NCBI RefSeq assembly: GCF_025999835.1
Contig: NZ_AP025628.1
Coordinates: forward strand, 1,426,001 to 1,490,000
Source: Caldinitratiruptor microaerophilus
GTDB lineage: Bacteria; Bacillota; Sulfobacillia; Symbiobacteriales; ZC4RG38
Direction of reading: 5' to 3'
Length of the DNA: 64,000 nucleotides
Position 1 is the first letter of the stretch, and every line of letters begins with the position of its first letter. The notes below the pieces were generated by a model, which searched no databases, was not told the DNA's origin, and worked only from the letters and a program-made list of their open reading frames with translations. Both the position numbers and the translations under genes were made by a program. This document shows, piece by piece, positions 1 to 7,987 of this stretch.

Positions 1-174
1 ACCCGGCACGCGGACGATGTTGCCCACGCGGATGATCTCCTGGACCTGCATGATGTCCACGCCATACTCCTCGTTGTCCACCTTGAAGGTCACCAACTGT
101 ACCTCGTCGGCAAGCAACTCGCCGTCTTCCTGGTCCACAACGGCCGCCTGAGCCCGGTTCCGGAGATCCGTCAT
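1..174 (-). CDS. cheW: CheW-like chemotaxis coupling protein (5' part only)
   Basis: The reverse strand opens with ATG at 174 and runs off the window edge, giving 58 residues. The segment VTFKVDNEEYGVDIMQVQEI is the usual start of a CheW domain (first beta barrel). CheW couples chemoreceptors to the histidine kinase CheA at the inner membrane or in cytoplasmic arrays. The gene starts 18 bp behind the stop of the upstream chemoreceptor gene, so the two are almost certainly co-transcribed. The missing 3' part could carry other domains (a CheV, for example), which cannot be judged here. Confidence 0.85.
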   Translation of the reverse strand, partial: MTDLRNRAQAAVVDQEDGELLADEVQLVTFKVDNEEYGVDIMQVQEIIRVGNIVRVPG

Positions 175-192
175 GGTCCGCCAACCCCTTTC

Positions 193-2076
193 TCATCCCT
201 GGTAAAGTTGCTCAGCGGTGTTACTGATCTCTTCCACAGCCCGAGCCAGCTCGGCCATTCCGCGGGCGTTTTCCTCCGCCGCCTTCGAAGCCTCGGACGT
301 GTTCTGGGCGATGTTCTCCGCCGCCTTGGCGATCTGACCCACGGCTGCCAACGCCTCCTGCACGTTGGTCAGCGACGTTTCCGCCTGAGCGGTGATAGCC
401 TGTACGCCCTCGTACACGACCTTCATGTCCCGTTCGATCGTCTGGAGGCTCGTGGTGGTCCGCTTGGCGTCCTCCACCTGGCGCCGGGCGGCAACACCCG
501 CTTCCTCGATGTCGCGCGCCACTACCAGGATCTGGTCTTGAATGTCCCGCACCACTGTCTTGATCTTGTCCGCCGCCTCGGCCGATTCCCGGGCCAGGGA
601 ACGCACGTCCCCCGCGACGACGGCGAACCCCTTGCCGTGCTTGCCGGCACGCGCCGCCTCGATGGCGCCGTTGAGCGCCAGCAGGTTCGTCTGGATCGTC
701 ACGTTGACGATGGTGTCCACGATCTTGTCGATCTTGCGCGCCCGGTCCTGGAGCGTCTTGATATTGCCGGCCGCCTTGAGGTTTTCTTCAGCGGCTCGAT
801 TGATCGCGGCGATGAAGTTGTCCACGTCCACCTTGTTCTTCGCCAGGAGGTCCGACAGCTTGCGCACGTCTTCTTCGGAAGCCCGGGCGTTGTCGAGGAT
901 GACCCGGGCGTTCGCTTCGATCTGGCGAGCCCCGGCCAAGGCCTGCTGTGCCGCTGAGGACTGCTGCTGCGCCGCAGAGTTGATCTGCTGAAGGGACGCC
1001 ATGATCTGCTGTGCGGCGCTGTTGGACTGCTGGATGGTGGCGCTCAGCTCGGCAGCGGCACTGGCCACCTCCTGGCCGGCCTTCCCGCCCTCGCTCGTAT
1101 GCTTGAGCTCGTCCGCCATCTGGGCCAGATCATCGGCTGCCGAACTGATCTCACCCAGCGCCTTGTTCTGTTCCGCCACCGCCTGCGCTGCCTGCCGGGT
1201 GGCGGTGCTGGCCTGTTCGGCGGCGTTGCTGATCTGCTGCGCTCCCTGCCGCATCTCGGCCGCCGCCTTGGCCGCCTGCGCCGACTGGTCGTTGACCTGC
1301 TGGAAACCGTCCATGACATGGGCCATGCTGTTGGCGATCACGTCGAGGCTTTCCGCGATGGCCTTTCCCTTTTCCACCTCGGCGACCGCCGCGCGGCCGA
1401 TCTGGGTGACGTCCTCGGTCACCCGGCGCACGTCTTCCTGGATGGTGGCGATCAGCTCCTTGATCTCCTTGGCCGCCGAGGCCGACGTCTCAGCCAGGGT
1501 GCGGACCTCGTCAGCCACCACGGCGAACCCCAGACCGTGCTTGCCCGCCCGTGCGGCCTCGATGGCCGCGTTGAAGGCGAGGAGGTTCGTCTGGTCTGCG
1601 ATGGCTTCCACCGTCTGCACGATCTGGCCGATCTCCGCGGACTGCCGTTCCAGCTCCGTGATGTTCTCTGCCGACTTCAGGTTGGTCTCCGCCGCAGCGT
1701 TGACGCCCTCGATGAGCTTCTGGATGTCGCGAGTCGTGTCTGCCACCACGTCACGTAGCGCTTCCATCCGGCGCAAGGAAGCTTCGGCGGCCCTGCCGGC
1801 CTCGACGGCGTTCGTCTCCACCACCTGGGCGTTCTTCAGGCTTTGGTGGGCCGCGCTCGCCGCTTCCTGTGCGGCGGAAGCGATGCCCTGCATGAGAGCA
1901 TCCAGGGATTCCGTAGCCGCCTTCGCCTGCTGGACACCGCTGGCCAGCTCGGCGGTGGCCGCCGCCAACCGCTGGGCGGCCGCCGCGCGACGGCGCTGGT
2001 CGCGCTCCCTGCGCTGGTCCTGGCCCACCCCCTGCTTGGTTCCTACGCCGTTTACGGTGCGCACTTGGACTGCCAT
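193..2076 (-). CDS. Soluble methyl-accepting chemotaxis protein with two signalling tips
   Basis: The 627-residue protein has no signal peptide or membrane segment and is almost wholly alpha-helical, rich in Ala, Gln and Glu. It carries two copies of the conserved receptor hairpin tip: residues about 160-197 ([18 protein letters not shown]) and about 459-497 ([18 protein letters not shown]). A normal receptor has one tip, which binds CheA and CheW, so this looks like two signalling modules in tandem with no recognisable sensor domain. The start ATG at 2076 is preceded by a good Shine-Dalgarno (AGGGAGGT). A CheW-like gene follows directly, which supports a role in a cytoplasmic chemotaxis array. 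What it senses is unknown; the basic N-terminus (residues 20-30, Arg-rich) is the only non-helical part. Confidence 0.9.
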   Translation of the reverse strand: MAVQVRTVNGVGTKQGVGQDQRRERDQRRRAAAAQRLAAATAELASGVQQAKAATESLDALMQGIASAAQEAASAAHQSLKNAQVVETNAVEAGRAAEASLRRMEALRDVVADTTRDIQKLIEGVNAAAETNLKSAENITELERQSAEIGQIVQTVEAIADQTNLLAFNAAIEAARAGKHGLGFAVVADEVRTLAETSASAAKEIKELIATIQEDVRRVTEDVTQIGRAAVAEVEKGKAIAESLDVIANSMAHVMDGFQQVNDQSAQAAKAAAEMRQGAQQISNAAEQASTATRQAAQAVAEQNKALGEISSAADDLAQMADELKHTSEGGKAGQEVASAAAELSATIQQSNSAAQQIMASLQQINSAAQQQSSAAQQALAGARQIEANARVILDNARASEEDVRKLSDLLAKNKVDVDNFIAAINRAAEENLKAAGNIKTLQDRARKIDKIVDTIVNVTIQTNLLALNGAIEAARAGKHGKGFAVVAGDVRSLARESAEAADKIKTVVRDIQDQILVVARDIEEAGVAARRQVEDAKRTTTSLQTIERDMKVVYEGVQAITAQAETSLTNVQEALAAVGQIAKAAENIAQNTSEASKAAEENARGMAELARAVEEISNTAEQLYQG

Positions 2077-3252
2077 GCACCATACCTCCCTGGTACACGG
2101 TCGATTGATGAACGATCCGCCATTTCAACACGCTCAACTGCCGACACATGTACACGTGAACACATGTACATGCGGATTCATGGGGGTAGCGGCCGAGTCC
2201 TGACACGACTTCCGGCATCCCCCGGGTGATCTCGAATCCGGAATCCCATGAGGCGGGTAAGGCACGCGGGTACGAAGGCCCGAGCCGTACGACGCCGGGC
2301 TCGCACCTTCCCATCGGCACTGCGAACGGACCGAGATGAATTAAGTATCTTCAACTGGTTTCCGGCAGGCTTGCTCCATGACCTCGAGGTCACCAAGGCC
2401 TCGAAATCAAGGGCGGACGATGTGGAGCAAGTGTTCACGAAGAGCGGCAACCCTGCCCACACGTGTCTGCACGAAATGTAGAGGGTCACTTCCGAGCGGT
2501 CCGTGCGGTGCACCGCGCCATGGATCACGCCGGACATCGGCGACGCTCCCGTTGACCTGCCCCCGGCAACGAGTAGCCGGGCAGGATGAGAGGATGTCGC
2601 CCCCATTCACGTTCCCTCAAAAGTAGAGCGTGCTTTCTATCTATAAAACCGTAGCGACGGATCGGGAGCGAGCCGCCAGCGCCTAAATGCTGGTCGGAAC
2701 CTGAGACCGCCGGTGAAACGGCAGATGGACCAAGTACATCGCAGAACGGTCAGAAAACGGGACAGCCGCACGTTCCGATCAAGGCGCTCCCCCTGGTTCT
2801 AATAGACAACACCAATGCTATACCGGTCAATCCATTGATATTATCAATAGGTAAAATCAATGGCATGGCCGGTTAGCCATTGGCTGTCTCTATTGTCCGC
2901 GGGCGCTTGATTAGATGTCACGAAGGTATTAACGCTACCCGCGTGACAAGCCCCCAAGCCCAAAGGGCAAGCCCTGGACCCGGGGGCGATGGTAAACCAA
3001 TACGTATCCCGGTAGAACGTAAAGCCCAGCGGTTCCTAGTTACTACTCCGTCCACCACGGAGATCGAATTAAACTGGCGCGAAACTCCGGGACGCCGGAA
3101 CATCCTTACACGTCCCGCTCATCGACAACCTGGTGCTCGGAACCGGAGGATAGTAGGTCAGCCTCCTCAGCGCGTGCTTGTAACTTACTCTTCGTCAATC
3201 CGATGCTCCGAAGGCTCCTCGGCGGCCAACAACCCTTCCGAGGGTCTCCTTT
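2077..3252. other. Long non-coding stretch
   Basis: No reading frame on either strand shows protein-like composition or a recognisable family over these ~1.18 kb. The sequence is less GC-rich than its surroundings. It holds a 15-bp perfect palindrome (2834-2848) and a run around 2650-2790 with several short stems (for example CCAGC/GCTGG near 2679-2697) that could belong to an RNA, but I recognise no known RNA family. Confidence 0.5.
2834..2848. repeat. 15-bp palindrome ATTGATA-T-TATCAAT
   Basis: This is a perfect inverted repeat with a single central base in an AT-rich patch of the long intergenic region. ATCAAT recurs at 2855-2860, so a wider CCATTGAT/ATCAATGG inverted pair also exists. 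The form is that of a repressor operator, but the nearest gene start is more than 1 kb away, so the role is unknown. Confidence 0.4.
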
Positions 3253-4077
3253 CTATGGCCTGTCCGTCCGCGCAGCAGTCGGCGTCCCGCCTCCGCGCTG
3301 CGCCTTCAGCGCGTCCAGAAGTGCCCGCAACGCCTTCGCATCCACTCCTTCCTCTGCTGCCAGTTGCTCCAACAGTGCACCGCGCCTCACCGCCGCTCCC
3401 GCTGCACCGGCCCCCGCCAACCCCCGACGAGTGAACAAGCCCACAAATACGCCTTGGATCCGACACTCGTCCGGTTCCACCTCGATTACCGAGTATTGAG
3501 GGTTGGCGGGCTCTAAGTAATAGCGGCCACTCCTGACCTGCAGGATCTTCAGCGTCGCCTCGTCGCCAATCAGGGCCACCACGATGTCCCCGGGCCGAAC
3601 CTGCGCCCGATCCGCCCTCCGCATGAGCACCAAATCCCCGGGATAGATACCGGCTCCGACCATGCTGTCACCCGTGACCCGGAGGACGAAATCCGCCTGG
3701 TCGGCCATTTCTTTGGGCACAGGGAGCCACTCTTCGATGTTTTGCTCAGCGTAAATGGGTTGTCCCGCCCGAACCGCCCCCACGACGGGCAGCATCCTGA
3801 TGCCCACAGCCAAGAGGCCGCGTAAGTCCCGCTCCCGCCGGTCAGCCCTTGCTTCCTCACGCAGCGGCTTTGGCTCATCAACTGCCCCGATCAGGTAATC
3901 CGCGCTGCAGTCAAAGAACTCTGCGATTCGTTTCAGCATTTCCGGATCTGGGCGGCTGCTGTTTCGCTCGTACGAACTGACAGTCGCTGGCTTTACCCCC
4001 AAAGCCCGCGCGACTGCCTCCTGGGTCAATTTGCGTTGCTCTCTTAAAGACCGAAGACGTTCTCCCAGCGACCCCAT
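3253..4077 (-). CDS. Xre-family repressor with S24 (LexA/CI-type) peptidase domain
   Basis: The 274 residues start with a lambda-repressor-type helix-turn-helix (about 1-60; LTQEAVARALGVKPATVSSY). From about residue 95 follows a LexA/CI-like S24 peptidase domain. The Ala-Gly pair in GAVRAGQP is in the place of the self-cleavage site, the serine lies in VTGDSMVGAGIYPGD, and the general-base lysine in DEATLKIL, so the catalytic dyad is present. Such repressors are inactivated by RecA-stimulated self-cleavage during DNA damage. The C-terminal ~50 residues (Ala-rich, EEGVDAKALRALLDALK) are an extra tail. It is divergent from a second Xre gene, a layout typical of prophage or integrative-element switches, but no phage genes lie alongside. 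A leftover regulator of a lost element, or a stress regulator, are both possible. Confidence 0.88.
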   Translation of the reverse strand: MGSLGERLRSLREQRKLTQEAVARALGVKPATVSSYERNSSRPDPEMLKRIAEFFDCSADYLIGAVDEPKPLREEARADRRERDLRGLLAVGIRMLPVVGAVRAGQPIYAEQNIEEWLPVPKEMADQADFVLRVTGDSMVGAGIYPGDLVLMRRADRAQVRPGDIVVALIGDEATLKILQVRSGRYYLEPANPQYSVIEVEPDECRIQGVFVGLFTRRGLAGAGAAGAAVRRGALLEQLAAEEGVDAKALRALLDALKAQRGGGTPTAARTDRP

Positions 4078-4094
4078 CCCACCACCCCAGCCCC

Positions 4095-4172
4095 ATTATC
4101 AACTATCCATCGACTCGTTGACAGCATCTTCGAAGAGACTCACTTGACTTCGCCGAGACTTTGAGTTACTCT
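4095..4172. promoter_or_regulatory. Divergent control region of the two Xre genes
   Basis: For the rightward gene a promoter fits TTGACT (4144-4149), 17 bp, TACTCT (4167-4172). For the leftward gene GATAAT on the reverse strand (4095-4100) is a plausible -10 with a weak -35. Two direct GAGACT copies (4135-4140 and 4155-4160), exactly 20 bp or two helical turns apart, flank the rightward -35 and are candidate operator half-sites. Confidence 0.5.
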
Positions 4173-4225
4173 CCTAAAAGGATGTCGAAACGATCCGATG
4201 GATCTTTTCGCTGAGGTGACCCCGT

Positions 4226-4504
4226 GTGAAGCCCGCCACCCCGCTCAAGTACCGCCGTCTGACCGATCCCCGACAGCTTTCGGTCGATGAAGTCGCTAAC
4301 TATCTCCGGATTCATCCGAAGTATTACACCGAAATCGAGAACGGTACGAGGCTACCCTCCCTACGGCTCCTGATTCAGATCGCACGCTTCTGGGACATGT
4401 CGCTTGACGATATTGTTTCCGGTTTCACCGCGAGCCTTCCCGCCCCCGACCTGTCTGGCGCAACAGCCCCGCCGTGTGCACCGGCTCCTGCTGCGAGCCC
4501 CTGA
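4226..4504 (+). CDS. Small Xre-family DNA-binding protein
   Basis: This 92-residue protein has a single helix-turn-helix (about 15-60; LSVDEVANYLRIHPKYYTEIENG and a following recognition helix) with the fold and spacing of Cro/CI-like proteins, then a Pro/Ala-rich tail. It starts at GTG 4226 with GAGGTGA just upstream. Its divergence from the S24 repressor suggests a Cro/CI-like switch in which each protein may repress the other. No enzymatic domain is present. Confidence 0.75.
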   Translation: MKPATPLKYRRLTDPRQLSVDEVANYLRIHPKYYTEIENGTRLPSLRLLIQIARFWDMSLDDIVSGFTASLPAPDLSGATAPPCAPAPAASP

Positions 4505-4647
4505 AGTCCCGCCACCCGGGAGAGGTGCTCGGCGTAAATGCACCCCAACCGAATCGGGATCCTCTCCAGCCCCGATCACTAATACCCTGTCAGGCCTAGC
4601 GCCGCCCCCAGCCTCAGCGCAGGGGCTACGTAACAGGAGGGACACTT

Positions 4648-5310
4648 GTGTCCATTCGCGTCCTCGATCCGCACGGACGCCCGCTGACCCCGGTACCACC
4701 GAAGAAAGCTGTTGGTAAGGTCGATCTTGGAGACGCCGTATGGCTGCACGTGGACGGAGTGGATCCCGACCCGCACCACGGAACAATCGTCCTAACCCAC
4801 CCTGTGGATCGCCCGCCAGCACCTCGCCCCCTCGTGCAGCTCTTCAACGCGGACGGCCAGCTCCTCGGATGGGTAAGCCGCGAGGTGGCCCTTCACTACG
4901 TTCGCCGGGAAGCACTGCGCGTTGTCGGTCACCCTCCGCCCGGAGAACTCCACGCCGTGATACTACCCAGACCGGCGACCCCGGAAGCCCTCAAGGAGAT
5001 CCGCCGGATCATCGCGCGCCGAGCGGCCGAGCGAACCCTCGACCGCCATACCATTCGAAACGAGATTCTCCGCATCCTTCGCGAGGGAGGCGCCTGGGCC
5101 GAAGTGGAGCAGGCCGTCGAGGCACTGGCGACAGAGCGTCTCGTCTCCTCAACCAGCGCGAGTGCAGCCGTAGAAGACCTCCGCAGATTCGCCCGCCAAC
5201 TGGCCGCCCTCGACCTGGCAACCGCGTCGGACCTCGCTGTGGCCCGTACTCTTGCGCTCCAGGGCCGTAGCGATAGAGTTCAGGGCCCCGCCCGGCTTGA
5301 TAGCTACTGA
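4648..5310 (+). CDS. Protein of unknown function, with a weakly RRXRR/PLMP-like N-terminus
   Basis: The 220 residues start at GTG 4648 behind AACAGGAGGG. Residues 1-20 (IRVLDPHGRPLTPVPPKKA) recall the opening 'VLDxxGxPLMPxxPxxA' of the RRXRR/PLMP domain found in IscB and in stand-alone proteins, but the RR-x-RR part, RuvC and HNH motifs are absent. The middle (about 35-110) is beta-rich and the rest (about 115-210) helical, with charged and Ala-rich segments. There is no signal peptide or membrane segment. It lies downstream of the small Xre gene in the same direction. The likeness is short and could be chance; I cannot assign a function. Confidence 0.6.
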   Translation: MSIRVLDPHGRPLTPVPPKKAVGKVDLGDAVWLHVDGVDPDPHHGTIVLTHPVDRPPAPRPLVQLFNADGQLLGWVSREVALHYVRREALRVVGHPPPGELHAVILPRPATPEALKEIRRIIARRAAERTLDRHTIRNEILRILREGGAWAEVEQAVEALATERLVSSTSASAAVEDLRRFARQLAALDLATASDLAVARTLALQGRSDRVQGPARLDSY

Positions 5311-5639
5311 CCAGCCCGCGCCGGCGGAGGCAAGAGCGCCGAAGGCGCCGCCGCAGGCGGCCGAAGCGTAGCGGAGGCCCTTGCCGGAGCCGGCGCAGGC
5401 TGTACCATCTACCCCGCCGGGCGGGGGCCGGGGGACCCGGGGGCGGCGCCCGCGGAAGTCCCCGCAGGAGCCGGAGGCGACTGCGAGGGCCCATAACGGC
5501 AGGATAAAGGGAAGAGGGCCCGCACGCCCGGCAAAGCTGGGCGGCATCGTCATTTGCGCAGGGGTCTCCACCGCCAGTCGAGGGGCCGACGGAGGGGCCG
5601 CGCTTTGCTCATCCCATAGCTTGGAGGGTGTGCTATCAA
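5311..5639. other. GC-rich intergenic stretch
   Basis: Nothing certain is seen. A reverse-strand frame (about 5149-5560) contains a hydrophobic segment (GPLPFILPLWALAVASGS) and a Gly/Ala-rich tail, but it overlaps the upstream gene antisense and lacks a convincing ribosome site; I do not call it. Confidence 0.35.
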
Positions 5640-5821
5640 ATGCCACCACCGCGTGAGCCCATGCACAGACTCCGCATCAGGATGCCTCGCGAGATGCACT
5701 CCGTTCTGCGTGAGGCTGCGGCTCGCCGGCACCTCCCGGTTGCCGAATTCGTCCGTCGAGCGATCCAGCACGAGCTGGCCCGGTCCGGAGCAGCCGACGT
5801 GCTTGACCAGTTCGCCCAAGC
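5640..5821 (+). pseudogene. Ribbon-helix-helix protein cut off by the transposon
   Basis: From ATG 5640 (GGAGGG ~10 bp upstream) about 60 residues read cleanly: a beta strand (MHRLRIRMP) then two helices (HSVLREAAARRHLPVAEFV and RRAIQHELARSG), the pattern of an Arc/CopG-type DNA-binding protein. At 5822 the transposon end begins, and the frame then runs into element sequence. The family is usually 50-100 residues, so only the C-terminal end is missing and residual DNA binding is possible. The rest of the gene is not on the far side of the transposon, where a thiolase fragment is found instead. Confidence 0.65.
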
Positions 5822-5846
5822 TGTTTTCGCCCACGCTATTTGTCGC
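5822..5846. repeat. Terminal inverted repeat, copy 1 left (mate 12965-12989)
   Basis: The 25-bp end begins TGTTTTCGCCCACGC and is followed by TATTTGTCGC. The right end (12965-12989), read inward, begins TGTTGCTGCCCGCGC and has the same TATTTGTCGC; the last 13 bases agree. Inside both ends lies a further match around TGACCGG and GGCGCTGAAGGGG (left 5853-5880, right about 12905-12930), as expected for multiple transposase binding sites. Confidence 0.85.
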
Positions 5847-5954
5847 CGCGTTGACCGGAGTGGTTGGCGCTGGAAGGGGACGAGGAGATGGGTGTGGAAG
5901 AGCCTGGGGAGGTCGAGCCTCCCCCTTTTCGCGCGGGGGGTGGAAATAAAGACA

Positions 5955-5995
5955 CCTGCCCCGGGTCGAGTTTCGCAGCCAAGCCCCGGGGCAGG
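5955..5995 (+). terminator. Perfect 11-bp hairpin upstream of the DUF6431 gene
   Basis: CCTGCCCCGGG (5955-5965) pairs with CCCGGGGCAGG (5985-5995) across a 19-nt loop. It ends 22 bp before the GTG start of the first element gene. It could block read-in from flanking promoters or hide the ribosome site; such hairpins are known near transposon ends. There is no T-run, so classical termination is uncertain. Confidence 0.5.
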
Positions 5996-6016
5996 CTTCA
6001 GAGGAGTTACCTCTGC

Positions 6017-6631
6017 GTGTCCATCATACTGCCCCTTGCGGTCTCAGTCAAAGCGTACTTACGCCGGTACGGCCGTGACGGACCCGCACTGGCGCTTCGT
6101 TGTGCAGGCTGCGGCCGGCAGATGCGGGAGCATGGCGCCCACCATCGGTCAGTGGTTACCCGCCGGCGCATCTACCGCATCCCCATCTACCGCTGGTTCT
6201 GTCCCCGGTGCAAGCACACGTGCTCAGTCCTGCCGGACTTTCTGTGTCCGTACGCCCGCTTTGTCACGCTGCTGCGGGAAGTGGTCGTGCGCCGGCGCCT
6301 TCAGCAAGGGAGGTCGTGGAGGGATCTCGCCTGGGAAATCAGTTCACCGGCGGTCAGTGTGGTGTCGGAGCGAACGTTGCGCCGGTGGGTGCGTACGGTT
6401 CGCGGTATCGCGGGGACTTGGGGACAGTTCCTGACCGCCTGGCTGCTGGAACAGCGACCCGCCGTCGACGTCTTCACGCTGGTCCCCCGCCACGAGGGTC
6501 CCGACGCCGCCCTCCACTTTTTGCTCGCGCTGGGTGACTGGCTCCGGCGGCAGATGCCTGTGGACCCTGTCCGCCACCGTGGGCTGTTTGCGTTCCTGAA
6601 CAGTTTTTGCGAGGCGCCGGCACCCCTGTGA
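6017..6631 (+). CDS. DUF6431-like zinc-ribbon protein of the transposon (copy 1)
   Basis: I place the start at GTG 6017 because GAGGAGTT lies 8 bp upstream; the 204-residue protein has no good start further out. Near residues 28-36 and 57-65 it has two Cys pairs (RCAGCGRQ and WFCPRCKHTC) that form a zinc ribbon, followed by a helical part with a helix-turn-helix-like SERTLRRWVRTV. This matches proteins labelled DUF6431 that sit beside transposases in Firmicutes. A DNA-binding accessory role in transposition is inferred, not shown. The second copy in the window encodes the same protein. Confidence 0.75.
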   Translation: MSIILPLAVSVKAYLRRYGRDGPALALRCAGCGRQMREHGAHHRSVVTRRRIYRIPIYRWFCPRCKHTCSVLPDFLCPYARFVTLLREVVVRRRLQQGRSWRDLAWEISSPAVSVVSERTLRRWVRTVRGIAGTWGQFLTAWLLEQRPAVDVFTLVPRHEGPDAALHFLLALGDWLRRQMPVDPVRHRGLFAFLNSFCEAPAPL

Positions 6632-6728
6632 GGTACGGCTATACCCCCCACCACAAACTTTGTCCCTCCCGGCTGGCTCGGCGTGCCGGCCATAATGGCG
6701 GCAACGACGCCAGCAGGGGAGGGATTCC

Positions 6729-7515
6729 ATGGACGAGCAGCAGCGGGAAGAGATCGCCACCTTCCGCTGGAGCCTCATCGCCCCCGTACTGACCCAGAAC
6801 CTGAGCCCGTCCGAGCGCCAGCGCCTGTTGCGGGAGATCGCCGGGCACCCGCACGAGATCCCTTCCAGTGACAAGACCCGAGTCGGGCTCAGGACGCTGC
6901 AGCGCTGGGTCCAGGCCTACCGGCAGCACGGGTTCGAGGGGCTCAAACCGCACACCCGGGCGGATGCGGACCAGGGACGGGCCGTTCCCCCGGAGGTCCT
7001 GGAAGCGGCGATCGCCTTGCGGCGGGCGGTGCCCGACCGCAGTGTGCAACAGATCATCGCCTTGCTCGAGCTGGACGGAAAGGTCGCACCCGGGCGTCTC
7101 AAACGCACCACCCTGGGCCGCTACCTGGCCCGGGCAGGCTGCACCCGCCAGGAGTTGCGCAGCAAAGCCGCCCGGAGTTTGCTCCGCCGGTTTGAGGCCC
7201 AACACCGCAACGACCTGTGGCAAGGAGACGTCCTGCACGCCCTGTCGCTGCCGGTGCCGGGACAACCCGGGAAGCGGCGCCAAGTCTACCTCATGGCTTT
7301 CCTCGACGACCATAGCCGAGTCGTTTACGGCCAGATGTATTTCGAGGAGAAGCTCCCCCGCCTGGAGGACTGCCTCAAACGCACCATCCTCCGCTACGGC
7401 CTGCCCCGCCAGATCTACGTGGACAACGGGGCGATCTACTCCACCCGCCACCTGGCCCGGATCTGCGCCAAGCTCGGGATCCGCCTCAGCCACTCCCGCC
7501 CCTACCGACCCCAGG
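6729..7515 (+). pseudogene. DDE transposase, N-terminal 262 residues (copy 1, interrupted)
   Basis: ATG 6729 starts a TnsB/TniA/Mu-like transposase. Residues 1-150 hold helix-turn-helix DNA-binding domains (TLQRWVQAYRQHGFEGL); the catalytic core begins near 160. Asp167 (WQGDV) and Asp232 (YVDNGAIY) are the first two catalytic acids; the third, Glu268 (GKVEKFF), lies on the other side of copy 2. The gene is cut after Gln262 by copy 2. Joining 6729-7515 to 11096-11694 gives an uninterrupted 461-residue frame, so the gene was intact before the insertion. Confidence 0.9.
7511..7515. repeat. Target-site duplication CCAGG of copy 2 (mate 11091-11095)
   Basis: CCAGG stands immediately outside both ends of copy 2. 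Removing copy 2 and one CCAGG restores the sequence CGACCCCAGGGGCGG found in the same place in copy 2's own transposase gene. The 5-bp length is that of the Tn7/Tn5053/Mu class. Confidence 0.93.
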
Positions 7516-7660
7516 TGTTGCTGCCCGCGCTATTTGTCGCTCCGGTGACCAGCGACGATGTCATGGCCGTTCATGAGATGTGACCGGTCCGCTGGCGCTG
7601 AAGGGGCGCAGCCCGTGGTAAGGATGCGCCCCAGAGTCCGAAATGCAGGGCCGGCAGCCA

Positions 7661-7987
7661 CTAGAATCCACCAGGGCCGTACGGGTGGTTGACCCCGGGG
7701 CTGTGAACGAACTCCCGGTAGAGGCGCCACCACCAATGCTCGTAGTCCTCGATATACCGGAAGACGGGAAGGTCGAGCCGGCACGTGGGCCGGCTCTTCA
7801 GGTCCCGTAACCGGTGGAGCAGACGGTAGCCCAGGATGAACGCCGTGACCGCCTGGCCGCGCCGGACCCCATCTCCGGTCGTGGCCTGCCGGATGGCGGC
7901 CTCCAGCAGGTCGAGCAGGTCGGTGATCTCGTACCCGTAAAGCCGGAGTGAAACCCCGGCGTGTTGCAGGCGAAAGTCTGTCACCAC
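7661..7987 (-). CDS. 108-residue transposon protein of unknown function (copy 2)
   Basis: The last gene of the element begins at GTG 7987 behind AGAGGAGG and overlaps the ATPase stop by a few bases, so it is translationally coupled. It is mostly helical, with a tryptophan cluster (EHWWWRLYREFVHSPG) near the C-terminus. There is no catalytic motif, Cys cluster or membrane segment. By position it corresponds to small accessory or target-selection factors (TniQ/TnsD place), but it is far shorter than those and I see no likeness. It is identical in copy 1. Confidence 0.65.
   Translation of the reverse strand: MVTDFRLQHAGVSLRLYGYEITDLLDLLEAAIRQATTGDGVRRGQAVTAFILGYRLLHRLRDLKSRPTCRLDLPVFRYIEDYEHWWWRLYREFVHSPGVNHPYGPGGF

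Noticed and set aside
2880-3434. 184-residue forward frame overlapping the end of the S24 repressor gene
   Set aside because: No family, implausible composition, and it overlaps a certain gene on the other strand.
4648-5310. A genuine IscB or other RNA-guided nuclease
   Set aside because: No RuvC or HNH residues and no RR-x-RR segment; only a short N-terminal resemblance.
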